Positions 9,777 to 18,890 of a stretch of DNA of 64,000 nt are shown here, piece after piece (within the stretch, counting starts at the first letter, position 1; each line of letters opens with the position of its first letter). The notes beneath the pieces were generated by a model. That model had not been told where the DNA came from, made no database searches, and was given only the letters and a program-made list of their open reading frames with translations. Position numbers and translations under genes: made by a program. The DNA is from Lachnospira sp. GTDB lineage: Bacteria > Bacillota > Clostridia > Lachnospirales > Lachnospiraceae. The stretch covers positions 84,669 through 148,668 of the forward strand of contig JAGATQ010000017.1 in assembly GCA_017621205.1 (NCBI GenBank), read 5' to 3'.

Positions 9777-11135
9777 ATGAGTATTCGGAAACATGCAGCG
9801 ATTTGCTGTTCTAAGCTAGCCAACTTCATCTGCCTAAAGCTTGGCCGCCAGGGGGTAACCTGGGCTGGTAAAATTGCCATTACCATCTATCCAGATATAT
9901 TAAAGGAGCTGGCAAGCGAAGTAAAAAAAGCAATCTACGTTACCTGTGGCACCAACGGCAAAACTACTACCAACAACATGCTTGCTGCCTTCCTACAATC
10001 AGAAGGGCAGAGGGTAATCTGCAACAGCACTGGTTCTAATATGCTAAACGGTGTGATTTCTGCCTTTGTTCTGGCAGCAGACAAAAAGGGACACATCAAT
10101 GCAGACTATGCGTGTATTGAAGTAGATGAGGCATCTACCCTGCGGGTATTTCCCCATTTTCAACCAGACTATATGATTCTGACCAATCTGTTCCGTGACC
10201 AGCTCGATCGTTATGGAGAGATTGATATCACTATAGAGCTGCTTAATAAGGCCCTTAAGATGGCACCGGATTGCCGCATTGTGGTCAATGCCGATGATGT
10301 ATTAAGCACTGCTTTAGTACACCAATCTGAACATCCCGCCATCACCTATGGAATTGCAGAACCCTGCCCCGATAATCCTGCTTCAACAACCGAGATTCGT
10401 GAAGGGCAGTTCTGCCAGCTTTGTGGTGAGAAATTAGAATATCATTTCTATCACTTCAGCCAGTTGGGAGATTATTTCTGTCCAAGCTGTGGTTTTAAAA
10501 GACCTGCTATTGATTACAATGCCGATATGATTTCCTTAAGGCAGGGACTCTCTTTCACCATTACCAATAAGGATAAAACCACTGCTTCCCTGCACTCCAA
10601 TTACCGTGGTTTTTATAATATTTACAATATTTTAGCCGCTTACAGTGCAGCAAAAGCAGAAGGCTTTTCTCTTAAATATATCAATACCGTTTTAGAAGAC
10701 TTCCATCCGGAAAACGGACGCATGGAACAATTCTCCATTAACGGTACAAACGTACTATTAAATCTCGCAAAAAATCCTGCCGGATTTAACCAGAATATTT
10801 CTGCGGTAATGGAAGATACCAAAGAAAAGAACCTAATTGTTGTTATCAACGACAATTCACAGGACGGTCACGATATTTCATGGCTGTGGGATGTAGACTT
10901 CGAACGGTTTGCCGATGCCAACATTAAGCGGATTATCGTCAGCGGGCTGCGGGCTTATGATATGGCACTGCGGTTCAAATATAGCGATATTGCCTGCGAA
11001 GCTATCCTAAGTGTCGAGGAGGCAATCAAAACAATGCTAGATGATAACCCCGATAATCTTTATATTCTTGTCAATTATACGGCACTGTTTGGCACCAGAA
11101 AGCGTTTAAAAAATCTTGAAATGGAGAAAAAATAA
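9777..11135 (+). CDS. murT: Lipid II isoglutaminyl synthase, MurT subunit
   Basis: The MurT/GatD complex amidates the D-glutamate of the peptidoglycan stem peptide in the cytoplasm. MurT is the Mur-ligase-like ATPase subunit. The 452-residue product has the Mur P-loop CGTNGKTTT near residue 58 and the MurT-specific zinc-ribbon cysteines, CQLCGEK and CPSCGF, about residues 220-245. The C-terminal MurT domain follows. The stop codon overlaps the gatD start (TAATG), so the subunits are translationally coupled. The family and pairing make the assignment firm. Confidence 0.93.
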   Translation: MSIRKHAAICCSKLANFICLKLGRQGVTWAGKIAITIYPDILKELASEVKKAIYVTCGTNGKTTTNNMLAAFLQSEGQRVICNSTGSNMLNGVISAFVLAADKKGHINADYACIEVDEASTLRVFPHFQPDYMILTNLFRDQLDRYGEIDITIELLNKALKMAPDCRIVVNADDVLSTALVHQSEHPAITYGIAEPCPDNPASTTEIREGQFCQLCGEKLEYHFYHFSQLGDYFCPSCGFKRPAIDYNADMISLRQGLSFTITNKDKTTASLHSNYRGFYNIYNILAAYSAAKAEGFSLKYINTVLEDFHPENGRMEQFSINGTNVLLNLAKNPAGFNQNISAVMEDTKEKNLIVVINDNSQDGHDISWLWDVDFERFADANIKRIIVSGLRAYDMALRFKYSDIACEAILSVEEAIKTMLDDNPDNLYILVNYTALFGTRKRLKNLEMEKK

Positions 11136-11851
11136 TGGAACTTACGATTGGACACCTATATCCGGATTTGTTAAATCTATATGGCGACCGGGGGAATATC
11201 CGATGCCTCGTCAAACGGGCTAAGTGGCGTGGTATTGATGCATCTGTAAAGGAATTTCAGTTACACGACAGCATCAACTTTCATGAGTTGGATATCGTAC
11301 TGCTAGGAGGTGGCTCCGACCGGGAGGAACGTCTTGTATGTGATGAATTAACTGCAATCCGGGATGATTTTAAGGAATATGTGGAACAGGACGGCGTTGT
11401 CCTTGCAATATGTGGAGGCTATCAACTGCTAGGCTCCTACTACCAGATGGGGGATGAAGTTCTTCCGGGCTTAGGGCTGGTAGATTTATATACCAAGCAG
11501 GGGGAAGAACGACTAATTGGTGATATTATTATTCATAGTGATTTGTTTCCAATGCCAATTACCGGTTTTGAAAACCACGGCGGCCGCACTTATATTAATA
11601 ATAATAAACCACTGGGCAAGGTTTATAAAGGATTTGGTAATACGGATGCCAGAGACTACGAAGGAATTTGCTACCGCAATGTGATTGGAACATATCTTCA
11701 CGGTCCTCTTCTGCCAAAAAATCCTATGCTATGTGACTATGTATTGCAAAAGGCACTGGAACGTAAATACCAAAAACCAATTACATTAGAACAATTGGAT
11801 GATACTGCTGAACAGCTTGCCAATCAATATATATGTGAACGGTTACATTAA
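11135..11851 (+). CDS. gatD: Lipid II isoglutaminyl synthase, GatD glutaminase subunit
   Basis: GatD is a class I (CobB/CobQ-like) glutaminase that supplies ammonia to MurT for glutamate amidation of lipid II. The 238-residue product has the nucleophile Cys93 in LAICGGYQLLG and the catalytic histidine in TYLHGPLLPKNP near residue 189. It overlaps murT by one base. Length and motifs fit GatD rather than a cobyric acid synthase domain. Confidence 0.93.
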   Translation: MELTIGHLYPDLLNLYGDRGNIRCLVKRAKWRGIDASVKEFQLHDSINFHELDIVLLGGGSDREERLVCDELTAIRDDFKEYVEQDGVVLAICGGYQLLGSYYQMGDEVLPGLGLVDLYTKQGEERLIGDIIIHSDLFPMPITGFENHGGRTYINNNKPLGKVYKGFGNTDARDYEGICYRNVIGTYLHGPLLPKNPMLCDYVLQKALERKYQKPITLEQLDDTAEQLANQYICERLH

Positions 11852-11972
11852 AATGTGAAAAAAGTATGACTTTTTATTTTATGTTTTTTTCTTCACATGG
11901 ATTTCACATATCCTCTGTAATATAACAATTGTAGAGTTTTTCATATATTTGAATCCTCTCCCCCCTCATTTT

Positions 11973-12009
11973 AGAAGGACAAGCGTGCGTTGCTTGTCCT
12001 TCTTTTTTA
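11973..12009 (+). terminator. Intrinsic terminator after murT-gatD
   Basis: AGAAGGACAAGC (11973-11984) pairs perfectly with 11992-12003 around a 7-base loop and is followed by a run of T. It lies about 120 bases past gatD and 50 bases before the next gene. Confidence 0.88.
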
Positions 12010-12057
12010 TGGTAAAGTAATTGCTATAATAACAGACATAAGAAGGAGAATAAGTTT

Positions 12058-12936
12058 ATGTATGAATTACATCAGGTCGGAGAAAAAAGCTATTATATTA
12101 ACTGCCCTGCCAAAATAGGGATTTACTGTGTCAATGATAAGGATATCTATCTGATTGACAGTGGCAACGACAAGGATGCCGGCAAGAAGGCACGCAAAAT
12201 TATAGTGGAAAAGGGCTGGCGGCTTTTAGGCATTTTAAACACCCACTCCCATGCCGACCACATTGGAGGGAATCAGTATTTACAGCAACAGACGAAATGT
12301 AAGGTCTTTTCCAGTGGCATCGAAAGCTGCTTTACAGAGTATCCCATATTAGAGCCCTCCTTTTTATATGGCGGTTATCCCTGCAAGGATTTAAAACATA
12401 AGTTTTTGCTCGCCAAACCTAGCGAAGTAACCGATGTTTCACATAGTGATTTCCCGAAGGAAATAGAAATCATTCCGCTGAACGGCCACTCCTTTTCTAT
12501 GACAGGCTTTCGCACTCCTGATGATGTTGTCTTTCTTGCCGACTGTCTTTCCAGCAAGGAAACCATCGATAAATACCAAATCAGTTTTATCTATGATGTT
12601 GCGGAATATCTCAATACGCTGGAAAGAATAAAATCCTTAAAGGCAAAGCTGTTTGTACCTGCTCATGCACCTGTTACTGAGGATATCACAGAGCTTGCAG
12701 ATTATAACATAAACAAAGTACATGAAGTCATCGGGAAGCTGTTATCGATTTGCCAGAAACCGATTTGCTTTGAACACATTCTACAACGGCTATTCTCTGA
12801 TTATGGCTTAACTATGACCTTTGAGCAATATGCTCTGGTAGGAAGCACCGTTCGCTCCTATCTGTCCTTTCTAAAGGATAATGAGAAATTAGAAGCAGTT
12901 TTTGAAAATAATATGCTGCTTTGGAGAAGCAGATAA
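12058..12936 (+). CDS. Metallo-beta-lactamase-fold hydrolase
   Basis: A 292-residue cytoplasmic protein with the metal-binding motif THSHADHIGG near residue 63, the later ligands in LNGHSFSMTGF and FLADCLSS, and a distal histidine in VPAHAP. This is the glyoxalase II-like branch of the fold; about 80 C-terminal residues form an extra helical region. The real substrate (thioester, lactone or other) cannot be told from sequence. AGAAGGAG precedes the ATG. It is followed by buk on the same strand, but buk has its own likely promoter and leader. Confidence 0.8.
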   Translation: MYELHQVGEKSYYINCPAKIGIYCVNDKDIYLIDSGNDKDAGKKARKIIVEKGWRLLGILNTHSHADHIGGNQYLQQQTKCKVFSSGIESCFTEYPILEPSFLYGGYPCKDLKHKFLLAKPSEVTDVSHSDFPKEIEIIPLNGHSFSMTGFRTPDDVVFLADCLSSKETIDKYQISFIYDVAEYLNTLERIKSLKAKLFVPAHAPVTEDITELADYNINKVHEVIGKLLSICQKPICFEHILQRLFSDYGLTMTFEQYALVGSTVRSYLSFLKDNEKLEAVFENNMLLWRSR

Positions 12937-12960
12937 AGCAGGATGCAGGCAAATTTTCCC

Positions 12961-12989
12961 TTGATTTCATATACTAATCGTTATAAAAT
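12961..12989 (+). promoter_or_regulatory. Candidate buk promoter
   Basis: TTGATT (12961-12966) and TAAAAT (12984-12989) are spaced by 17 bases, giving a leader of about 80 bases before buk. Prediction from sequence only. Confidence 0.45.
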
Positions 12990-13012
12990 AATAACTAGTT
13001 ATGACATAGCAT

Positions 13013-13057
13013 GCATAGGGGTTGCTGACACACTATTTAAAACCCCATCGGCTATGC
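13013..13057 (+). promoter_or_regulatory. Hairpin in buk leader
   Basis: GCATAGGGGTT (13013-13023) pairs with AACCCC and TATGC in 13041-13057, with a bulge. The structure ends 6 bases before the AGGAGG of buk (13064-13069), so it could modulate translation or stability. It has no U-tract. I do not recognise a riboswitch class. Confidence 0.4.
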
Positions 13058-13075
13058 AGCAAAAGGAGGATTATC

Positions 13076-14143
13076 ATGTCAAAGAAAATTTTAATTATCA
13101 ATCCCGGTTCTACCTCTACCAAAATTGGTGTATATGAGGATGAAACACAGGTAATGGAAGAAACTCTGCGTCACTCAACGGAAGAGATTGCAAAATATGC
13201 AACCATCTATGAGCAGAAGGATTTCCGTAAAGAGGTTATCGTCGGTGTATTAAAGGACAAGGGTGTGGAGCTTTCTTCCATTGATGTCGTTGTTGGACGC
13301 GGCGGCATGTTAAAGCCAATTTCCGGCGGTACATACGCAACTACACCGGAATTATTAGAGGATTTAAAGGTGGGAGTACAGGGACAACACGCCTCTAACT
13401 TAGGCGGTATTCTGGCGGCAGAGATTGCAAAAGAGATTCAGGTGCCTTCCTACATTGTAGACCCTGTTGTCGTTGACGAGTTGTCGGATGTAGCAAGACT
13501 GTCCGGTCTTCCAGAGCTTCCGCGTGTATCTATCTTCCACGCATTGAACCAGAAGGCTGTGGCTAAGCGATATGTCAAGGAATGTGGTAAGGCATACGAG
13601 GACTTGAATTTAATCGTAGTACATATGGGCGGCGGTGTATCCGTTGGCGCACACAAAAACGGCAAAGTGGTAGATGTTGCCAATGCCCTTGACGGTGATG
13701 GTCCATTCTCACCAGAGCGTTCTGGAGGGCTTCCTTCTGGTGCTTTGATGAAACTTTGCTTTAGTGGCAAATACACACAAGCAGAGGTTGCTAAGATGAT
13801 TAACGGTAATGGCGGTTTCAATGCGTATCTTGGCACAAATGATATGCGTGATGTAGTGAAACTTGCACAGGAGGGCGATGCCAAAGCCAAGCTTGTAATG
13901 GATGCTTTCCACTATCAGTTATGTAAGGAAATCGGTGCAATGGCAGTTGTACTCGGCGGCAAAGTAGACCAGATTATCTTAACCGGAGGCATTGCATACG
14001 GCGAGGTAACCCAGAAGACTATGACAGACGCAGTCTCTTTCTTAGCTCCGGTAACAATTTATCCGGGAGAGGACGAGCTTCTTGCATTGGCACAGGGAGC
14101 ACTTCGTGTTGTGAACGGGGAAGAGAAGGCTATGAAATATTAA
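13076..14143 (+). CDS. buk: Butyrate kinase
   Basis: Transfers phosphate between butyryl phosphate and ADP, yielding butyrate and ATP at the end of butyrate fermentation. The 355-residue product belongs to the acetate/butyrate kinase family: [17 protein letters not shown] at the N-terminus, [12 protein letters not shown] near residue 80, [15 protein letters not shown] near 185 and [14 protein letters not shown] near 212. ATG 13076 has AGGAGG at ideal spacing; an upstream in-frame ATG at 13022 does not. The usual partner ptb is not adjacent; the preceding gene is an MBL-fold hydrolase. A branched-chain acid kinase is an alternative, but the butyrate operon 3.7 kb away favours Buk. Confidence 0.92.
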   Translation: MSKKILIINPGSTSTKIGVYEDETQVMEETLRHSTEEIAKYATIYEQKDFRKEVIVGVLKDKGVELSSIDVVVGRGGMLKPISGGTYATTPELLEDLKVGVQGQHASNLGGILAAEIAKEIQVPSYIVDPVVVDELSDVARLSGLPELPRVSIFHALNQKAVAKRYVKECGKAYEDLNLIVVHMGGGVSVGAHKNGKVVDVANALDGDGPFSPERSGGLPSGALMKLCFSGKYTQAEVAKMINGNGGFNAYLGTNDMRDVVKLAQEGDAKAKLVMDAFHYQLCKEIGAMAVVLGGKVDQIILTGGIAYGEVTQKTMTDAVSFLAPVTIYPGEDELLALAQGALRVVNGEEKAMKY

Positions 14144-14198
14144 GATATTCTGTGTGCTTTAAATTCTAGATAATTTTGAAATAATATATTACTGATAC

Positions 14199-14284
14199 GA
14201 TAGCCATACTATTATATAAATTTACTTCGTTGTCTTTGCTTCGCAAAGTACAAAGACGTAAATTTATATAATAGTATGGCTATC
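14199..14284. repeat. Intergenic hairpin element, family 1 (copy A)
   Basis: 27-base arms at 14199-14225 and 14258-14284 are perfectly complementary. The core is TTCGTTGTC, a 13-base mini-hairpin (TTTGC-TTC-GCAAA) and GTACAAAGACG. Just outside, 14291-14315 holds GGCAATT and its inverse, matching the left flank of copy B at 22706. It separates buk (plus) from a convergent minus-strand gene and may end transcription, although no U-tract is seen. Confidence 0.75.
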
Positions 14285-14390
14285 TATTTAGGCAATTAAT
14301 AGTTCCACAATTGCCTATAGATTTCATATATAGTAAGGGAGATTGTTTTACATTAATGAAATATAATTAATCATATTACACAAAGCCTTT

Positions 14391-14912
14391 CTACAGGGAA
14401 ATATATGCCAATTCTTTATAAGGCTTCGTCCTTGCCAAGCTAACAGATGTAAGCTTTCCTTCAAAGGGGACAAAGCAATTCTGCATAATTTCAAACGCAC
14501 AACTCATTTCCTCTTTTGATAATGTTTTCCCAAGGGTAACGTGAGGGAACCACTGCATCGGCTGGTAATATTTGCCTATCTTTATCCCATCTATATCAAT
14601 GACCGCCTGATAGACTTCCTCTGCCATCGTCTGCAAATACGCATTTAAAACAGGGGTTACATAGATGACATAGGGAAAGAATGTACCAACGGAAACAAAT
14701 TGCAGCGAGCCTTGTGGTAGCTTCGTGCCTAACTGCCCAAAGCGGGAAAGCAATGCCTCCTCATTGTTCGTCTCCATAGAGGAAATGGTTATATGGGGTG
14801 GCACACGGTTTTCTGTCATAAAGGTATTGCCTGTTTTATTGGCAATCTGATTGATATAATGGCTGAGTTGCTTGTTGGTCTGTTCATCGAAGTACGCTGA
14901 GATTAGATACAA
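14391..14912 (-). CDS. 2H phosphoesterase / 2'-5' RNA ligase-like protein
   Basis: A 173-residue protein with the two HxT motifs of the 2H superfamily: PPHITISS near residue 43 and FPHVTLGK near residue 125. These enzymes cleave 2',5' or cyclic phosphodiester bonds in RNA or nucleotides; the substrate here is unknown. The likely start is TTG at 14912, with AAAGGAG 12 bases upstream. It is a single gene between a hairpin element and the surface-protein terminator. Confidence 0.75.
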   Translation of the reverse strand: MYLISAYFDEQTNKQLSHYINQIANKTGNTFMTENRVPPHITISSMETNNEEALLSRFGQLGTKLPQGSLQFVSVGTFFPYVIYVTPVLNAYLQTMAEEVYQAVIDIDGIKIGKYYQPMQWFPHVTLGKTLSKEEMSCAFEIMQNCFVPFEGKLTSVSLARTKPYKELAYISL

Positions 14913-14967
14913 AAGGGTCTACACTCCTTTCTTTTAATAATCTTATACAGAGATATAATATAGAAAG

Positions 14968-15006
14968 AACTCCGCCTAACCAATTTATCTTGGTTAGACG
15001 AAGCTC
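14968..15006 (-). terminator. Intrinsic terminator of the surface-protein gene
   Basis: On the minus strand, GAGCTTCGTCTAACCAA pairs with TTGGTTAGGCGGAGTTC around a short loop, followed by TTTCTATATT. It is about 40 bases downstream of the surface-protein stop at 15048. Confidence 0.7.
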
Positions 15007-15047
15007 CTGCATATTATAACCTTATCTTATGATTATTAATAATAAAA

Positions 15048-17714
15048 TCAATAGTCCTCATCATCATAGTATGATTCGATATAAATTGGATAGGATTCGA
15101 CCTTATCATTATTTTTATATATGTTTAAATAAGGCATCTCTTTTCCTTCCTCTTCATTATACTCATTTTCCAGTTTCGCTTCAAAACCTTCATCCACTGT
15201 TACCGTTACCGTATCTTTTATATCAGCCCAACTGCTATCAGAATCTATAACAAGTCCGTTCAAATAAAGCTGATATTCATAAACCCTATCTGATGTAATA
15301 GTAATATCCTTTATATATGTCTCATGACCATAAAACACATCCTCAAAATCAGTATCTTCTACAATCGTATTAATTGCCGTAAGCTTTCCGGTTTTAGGAT
15401 TGTATTTACATACCTTCCACCAGTAACCTTGTCCCGTCTGTGGAACATTATAAGTTGTTAACAATTCGCTGCCGGAATAGACATCCACCTTTGCCTGCGA
15501 AGTTGTCAAATCTCCATCCTCATCATAATAACCAGAATAATTGTGTACATAATAGTAATAAACACCATTCACAGGCTTTAAAATAGTAACTGTCTCCGGA
15601 CCATTATAATCCGTTTCATCTACATCTAACACCGTATAATCCGTATTCCCCAGACCATAGCCTTTAGATGAAAAATATACCTCGAACATGCCGTTTTTTC
15701 CATCGACTCTCGGTCCATAAATATGGCTGTCCAAATCAGCAGGCACACCATTTCCCTGACTTCCCCAAGTCAATACAAACCGGATTCCTCCACCTTTAAT
15801 GGAGGTAGATATTGTCATATTTTTGTTGACTTCTTTATCTGCTTGCAGGCATATATTTTCCTTCACGGAAATATATTTCTCATCAACATCTGCTCTCTTA
15901 TCCACAGTATAAAGCGTATAATAGCCGGCTTCTAAATTAGTAAAGGAATACTTACCCTCTGCATCGGTTACAACTGATTTCACTGCGTCACCAACAATAT
16001 TGCCAAGATTATCCCGCAATTCTACGGTGATTCCTTCTACCCCTTTCTTATCAGCAGCATTGTTTACAATACCGGATATGCTGGCTGTATTATTATCTTC
16101 TTTTCCTGCACTTAATAATTCAATCGTCTGATTGACAAAATCACCATATCGGGAGTTAGGGGCAATTGACTGAATGGCAGTCTTATAGTCTTCCTTTTCC
16201 AGCTTTAAACTATAATTCTGGCATATCACAGAATCAAACTTATAAGCCCCCTCTGTATTCGTCGTAATCTTAATTGCATCACCAGAAGCAGGCACCAGGC
16301 TAACTGCTACCCCCTCAAGTGCTGCTTCATTTTCACTGGTTTTCTCATAGGCATCTACCACCTTACCGGTAATCGTTACCGGATCTAATTCGTCACTCGG
16401 ATGTGCTTCCACAGTTGTTGTACCAGTACTATAATCTACCGGAATCGTTCCTACACCTGCAATATCCGGAATATTCGCTTCCTTATCTACCTTTACCGTT
16501 GTCTCACTCGTATCACCTGTCAGTACCAGCTCTGCTTTTTCGGTGCAGGAAAGTGTAAGGTTCTGATTCGATACAAGCTTTACATCCTCAGAAGAAATGC
16601 TGGCAGTTACTGTCTCCTCAGCATTACCAGACAACCGGACAGTACTACCGGATTTGATTGCTAACTCATTCAGCGTACCATTGTTGATAACCTTAACCTC
16701 GTCAGCTTTCTTACCATTTTCAATATTGACATTGACGGTTGCCGTTGCGTTCTCAGTAACCTCTACCGTGGAAGGTGCCTTAACGGACACAACATTTCCA
16801 GACGATGCTTCAACATAAGAACCACCCTGTACAAATACCTCTGTAAATTCACCTTGATTCGTAACCTTAGAACCATCACCCTTTATAATCAAGTTTGTAC
16901 CACTGTAATTACCACTAGGAACCGTAATTTCACTTCCAGAAGCAGGAGTCAATATAATCTGTGCAACAGAAGCATTATTTAAAACATCATTTAACTGTGC
17001 CTGTGTTGTAACCTCAACAGAATCCTGTACCGTAATACTACAGGTTGCAGAAACACCACTATAGCTATTCGTTGCGGTAATCGCAGCCGTACCGGCAGCT
17101 TTCGCTGTTACTTTACCAGAAGCATTGACAGAAGCGACACTATTTGATGAGCTTTTCCATGAAATGCTCTTATTCACAGCATTCCCCGGAGTTACCTGTG
17201 CATTAAGTTGTAAAACTGCTCCCTTTAACATTGTAGCACTATCAGGTGATATCGTAATACCTGTAACCTTAACAACAATTGGTGCCTGTGTTGTTGGAGG
17301 TGCAATAGTAGTCGTTGGTGCCACAGGTGTCTTACTCTTGGCTTTCGTTACTGTTACTTTAATCTTTTTGGTAATCTTTTTACCCTTCTTGTTTTTCGCC
17401 TTGGTCTTCACCGTTACTGTGGTAGAACCAACCTTCTTACCCTGAATGACAATCTTACCTTTCTTGTAAGAAGCCTTCGCTATAGAAGGCTTCTTAGAGG
17501 TTACTGTAACCTCCTTGCTCGCCTTTTTCACGACTTTGACAGTAGGAGTTATCTTTTTGGTCTTTCCCTTCTCCACTGTTACCTTAGATGCCACCTTTAA
17601 TGACTTTACATATTTCTTGGACGCTGCAGATGCCTTAGTTGTACCCGGAACTGCTAATGTTACTGCCAGTGCCAATGCAAGAAATAACGCAGCAAACTTT
17701 CGTATTCTTCTCAT
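15048..17714 (-). CDS. Secreted multidomain surface protein (BIG2, carboxypeptidase-regulatory-like)
   Basis: An 888-residue exported protein. A signal peptide (about residues 1-30, MRRIRKFAALFLALAL then an ASA-type site) is followed by a lysine/valine-rich repeat region (35-135), a bacterial Ig-like group 2 domain (about 150-235, ending SVASVNASGKVTAKAAGTA), and a low-complexity beta-rich region to about 440. Two carboxypeptidase-regulatory-like domains follow (about 450-520 and 545-630, with DAEGKYSFTNLEAGYYTL), then a region with TWGSQGNGVPADLDSHIYG resembling DUF2135/YfaP. No LPXTG motif or C-terminal anchor is seen; the basic N-terminal region may bind the wall. ATG 17714 follows AAAGGA; a TTG 18 bases earlier is less likely. 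Adhesion or polymer binding is a guess. Confidence 0.75.
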   Translation of the reverse strand: MRRIRKFAALFLALALAVTLAVPGTTKASAASKKYVKSLKVASKVTVEKGKTKKITPTVKVVKKASKEVTVTSKKPSIAKASYKKGKIVIQGKKVGSTTVTVKTKAKNKKGKKITKKIKVTVTKAKSKTPVAPTTTIAPPTTQAPIVVKVTGITISPDSATMLKGAVLQLNAQVTPGNAVNKSISWKSSSNSVASVNASGKVTAKAAGTAAITATNSYSGVSATCSITVQDSVEVTTQAQLNDVLNNASVAQIILTPASGSEITVPSGNYSGTNLIIKGDGSKVTNQGEFTEVFVQGGSYVEASSGNVVSVKAPSTVEVTENATATVNVNIENGKKADEVKVINNGTLNELAIKSGSTVRLSGNAEETVTASISSEDVKLVSNQNLTLSCTEKAELVLTGDTSETTVKVDKEANIPDIAGVGTIPVDYSTGTTTVEAHPSDELDPVTITGKVVDAYEKTSENEAALEGVAVSLVPASGDAIKITTNTEGAYKFDSVICQNYSLKLEKEDYKTAIQSIAPNSRYGDFVNQTIELLSAGKEDNNTASISGIVNNAADKKGVEGITVELRDNLGNIVGDAVKSVVTDAEGKYSFTNLEAGYYTLYTVDKRADVDEKYISVKENICLQADKEVNKNMTISTSIKGGGIRFVLTWGSQGNGVPADLDSHIYGPRVDGKNGMFEVYFSSKGYGLGNTDYTVLDVDETDYNGPETVTILKPVNGVYYYYVHNYSGYYDEDGDLTTSQAKVDVYSGSELLTTYNVPQTGQGYWWKVCKYNPKTGKLTAINTIVEDTDFEDVFYGHETYIKDITITSDRVYEYQLYLNGLVIDSDSSWADIKDTVTVTVDEGFEAKLENEYNEEEGKEMPYLNIYKNNDKVESYPIYIESYYDDEDY

Positions 17715-17745
17715 ATATTTCAATCCTTTCAAAACAATAACAAAA

Positions 17746-17812
17746 GGGATTAATGAGCTCTGTAGGAAAAGTGATGCATCACATCCATCCTGCCCACACA
17801 GTCATTAATCCC
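17746..17812 (-). terminator. Large-loop hairpin between etfA and surface-protein gene
   Basis: GGGATTAATGA and its exact inverse close a 45-base loop that itself holds GTGATGCATCAC. On the minus strand TTTTGTTATTG follows. It ends the butyrate operon 12 bases past the etfA stop and also lies in the leader of the next gene, so it may be a terminator or an attenuator. No known riboswitch class is recognised. Confidence 0.5.
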
Positions 17813-17823
17813 GCCATAAATTT

Positions 17824-18876
17824 TTACTTTCCTAGCTCTGCCTTTAATGCAGCAGTCAGCTGAGGAACAATCTTATTCAAGTCGCCAACAATACCGTAAT
17901 CTGCTACATCAAAGATAGGAGCATCCTCATCCTTATTAATAGCAACGATAATGTCAGATTCCTCCATACCAGCTACGTGCTGGATTGCTCCAGAGATACC
18001 GATTGCAAAATATACATTCGGACGAACCGTCTTACCAGTCTGTCCAACCTGTAAATCCTTTGGCTTCCATCCGGAATCTACAACAGCACGGGAGCAGGAA
18101 ACCTCTCCGCCAAGAACCTTAGCCAAATCCTCTAAGATTGCAAAGTTCTCAGGAGAACCAACACCACGACCACCGGAAACCAGAATCTTGGCATCCATAA
18201 TATCAACCGTATTGGTTACAGACTTTACAATATCCACAATCTCAACATACTTGTTGTCTGGTGTGAAGCCCGGATTAAATTCTTCCACATTGGCTTTCGC
18301 ACCCTTGATTGGCTCAATTGCCTGCATAACTCCGGCACGAACGGTCGCCATCTGAGGACGGTTATCCGGACATGCAATGGTAGCAATGGTGTTACCACCA
18401 AATGCAGGACGTGTCATCAATAACTGATTGTGCTTCTGCTCCTGATTCGGAATCGGATTCAATGGGAAATCACCAATCTCCAATACTGTACAATCTGCGG
18501 TCAGACCGGTAGCCACACGGGCTGATACACGAGGTCCTAAGTCACGACCAATTGCAGTTGCACCAACCAGTACAATCTCCGGCTTATATTTCTTAATAAC
18601 CTCGGAAAGACCATGTGCATACGGCTCTGTTCTGTAGTCCTTTAATTCTGGGTCATCCACAACGATAACCTTATCAGCACCATATTCTGCCAACTGGTCA
18701 GCCAAGCCCTTAATACCAGAACCCAAAAGAACTGCTGTTACATCTGTGTTCAAATCACTTGCTAAGTCCTTTGCCTTGCCAAGTAACTCAAATGCAATCT
18801 TGCTAATTTCATTGTCTACCTGCTGTGCAAAGACATAAACACCTTTATATTCTTCTAAACCCATTTTATTCACCAC
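17824..18876 (-). CDS. etfA: Electron transfer flavoprotein alpha subunit
   Basis: FAD-binding half of the EtfAB heterodimer that works with butyryl-CoA dehydrogenase. In clostridia the complex bifurcates electrons from NADH to crotonyl-CoA and ferredoxin. The 350-residue product has the C-terminal FAD domain: SGGRGVGSPENF, SRAVVDSGW, QVGQTGKTVRP and GISGAIQHVAGM. The first start is GTG 18876; ATG 18864 is an alternative and both have weak signals. It follows etfB by 14 bases and is the last gene of the butyrate operon. Confidence 0.93.
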   Translation of the reverse strand: MVNKMGLEEYKGVYVFAQQVDNEISKIAFELLGKAKDLASDLNTDVTAVLLGSGIKGLADQLAEYGADKVIVVDDPELKDYRTEPYAHGLSEVIKKYKPEIVLVGATAIGRDLGPRVSARVATGLTADCTVLEIGDFPLNPIPNQEQKHNQLLMTRPAFGGNTIATIACPDNRPQMATVRAGVMQAIEPIKGAKANVEEFNPGFTPDNKYVEIVDIVKSVTNTVDIMDAKILVSGGRGVGSPENFAILEDLAKVLGGEVSCSRAVVDSGWKPKDLQVGQTGKTVRPNVYFAIGISGAIQHVAGMEESDIIVAINKDEDAPIFDVADYGIVGDLNKIVPQLTAALKAELGK

Positions 18877-18890
18877 TTTTCTTTCTTATA

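Noticed and set aside
14199..14284. Ordinary rho-independent terminator
   Set aside because: The stem is very long with AT-rich arms and no T-run on either side, and the core recurs at other loci.
17746..17812. Cyclic di-GMP riboswitch before the surface-protein gene
   Set aside because: Surface genes often have one, but the class I and class II consensus elements are not present.
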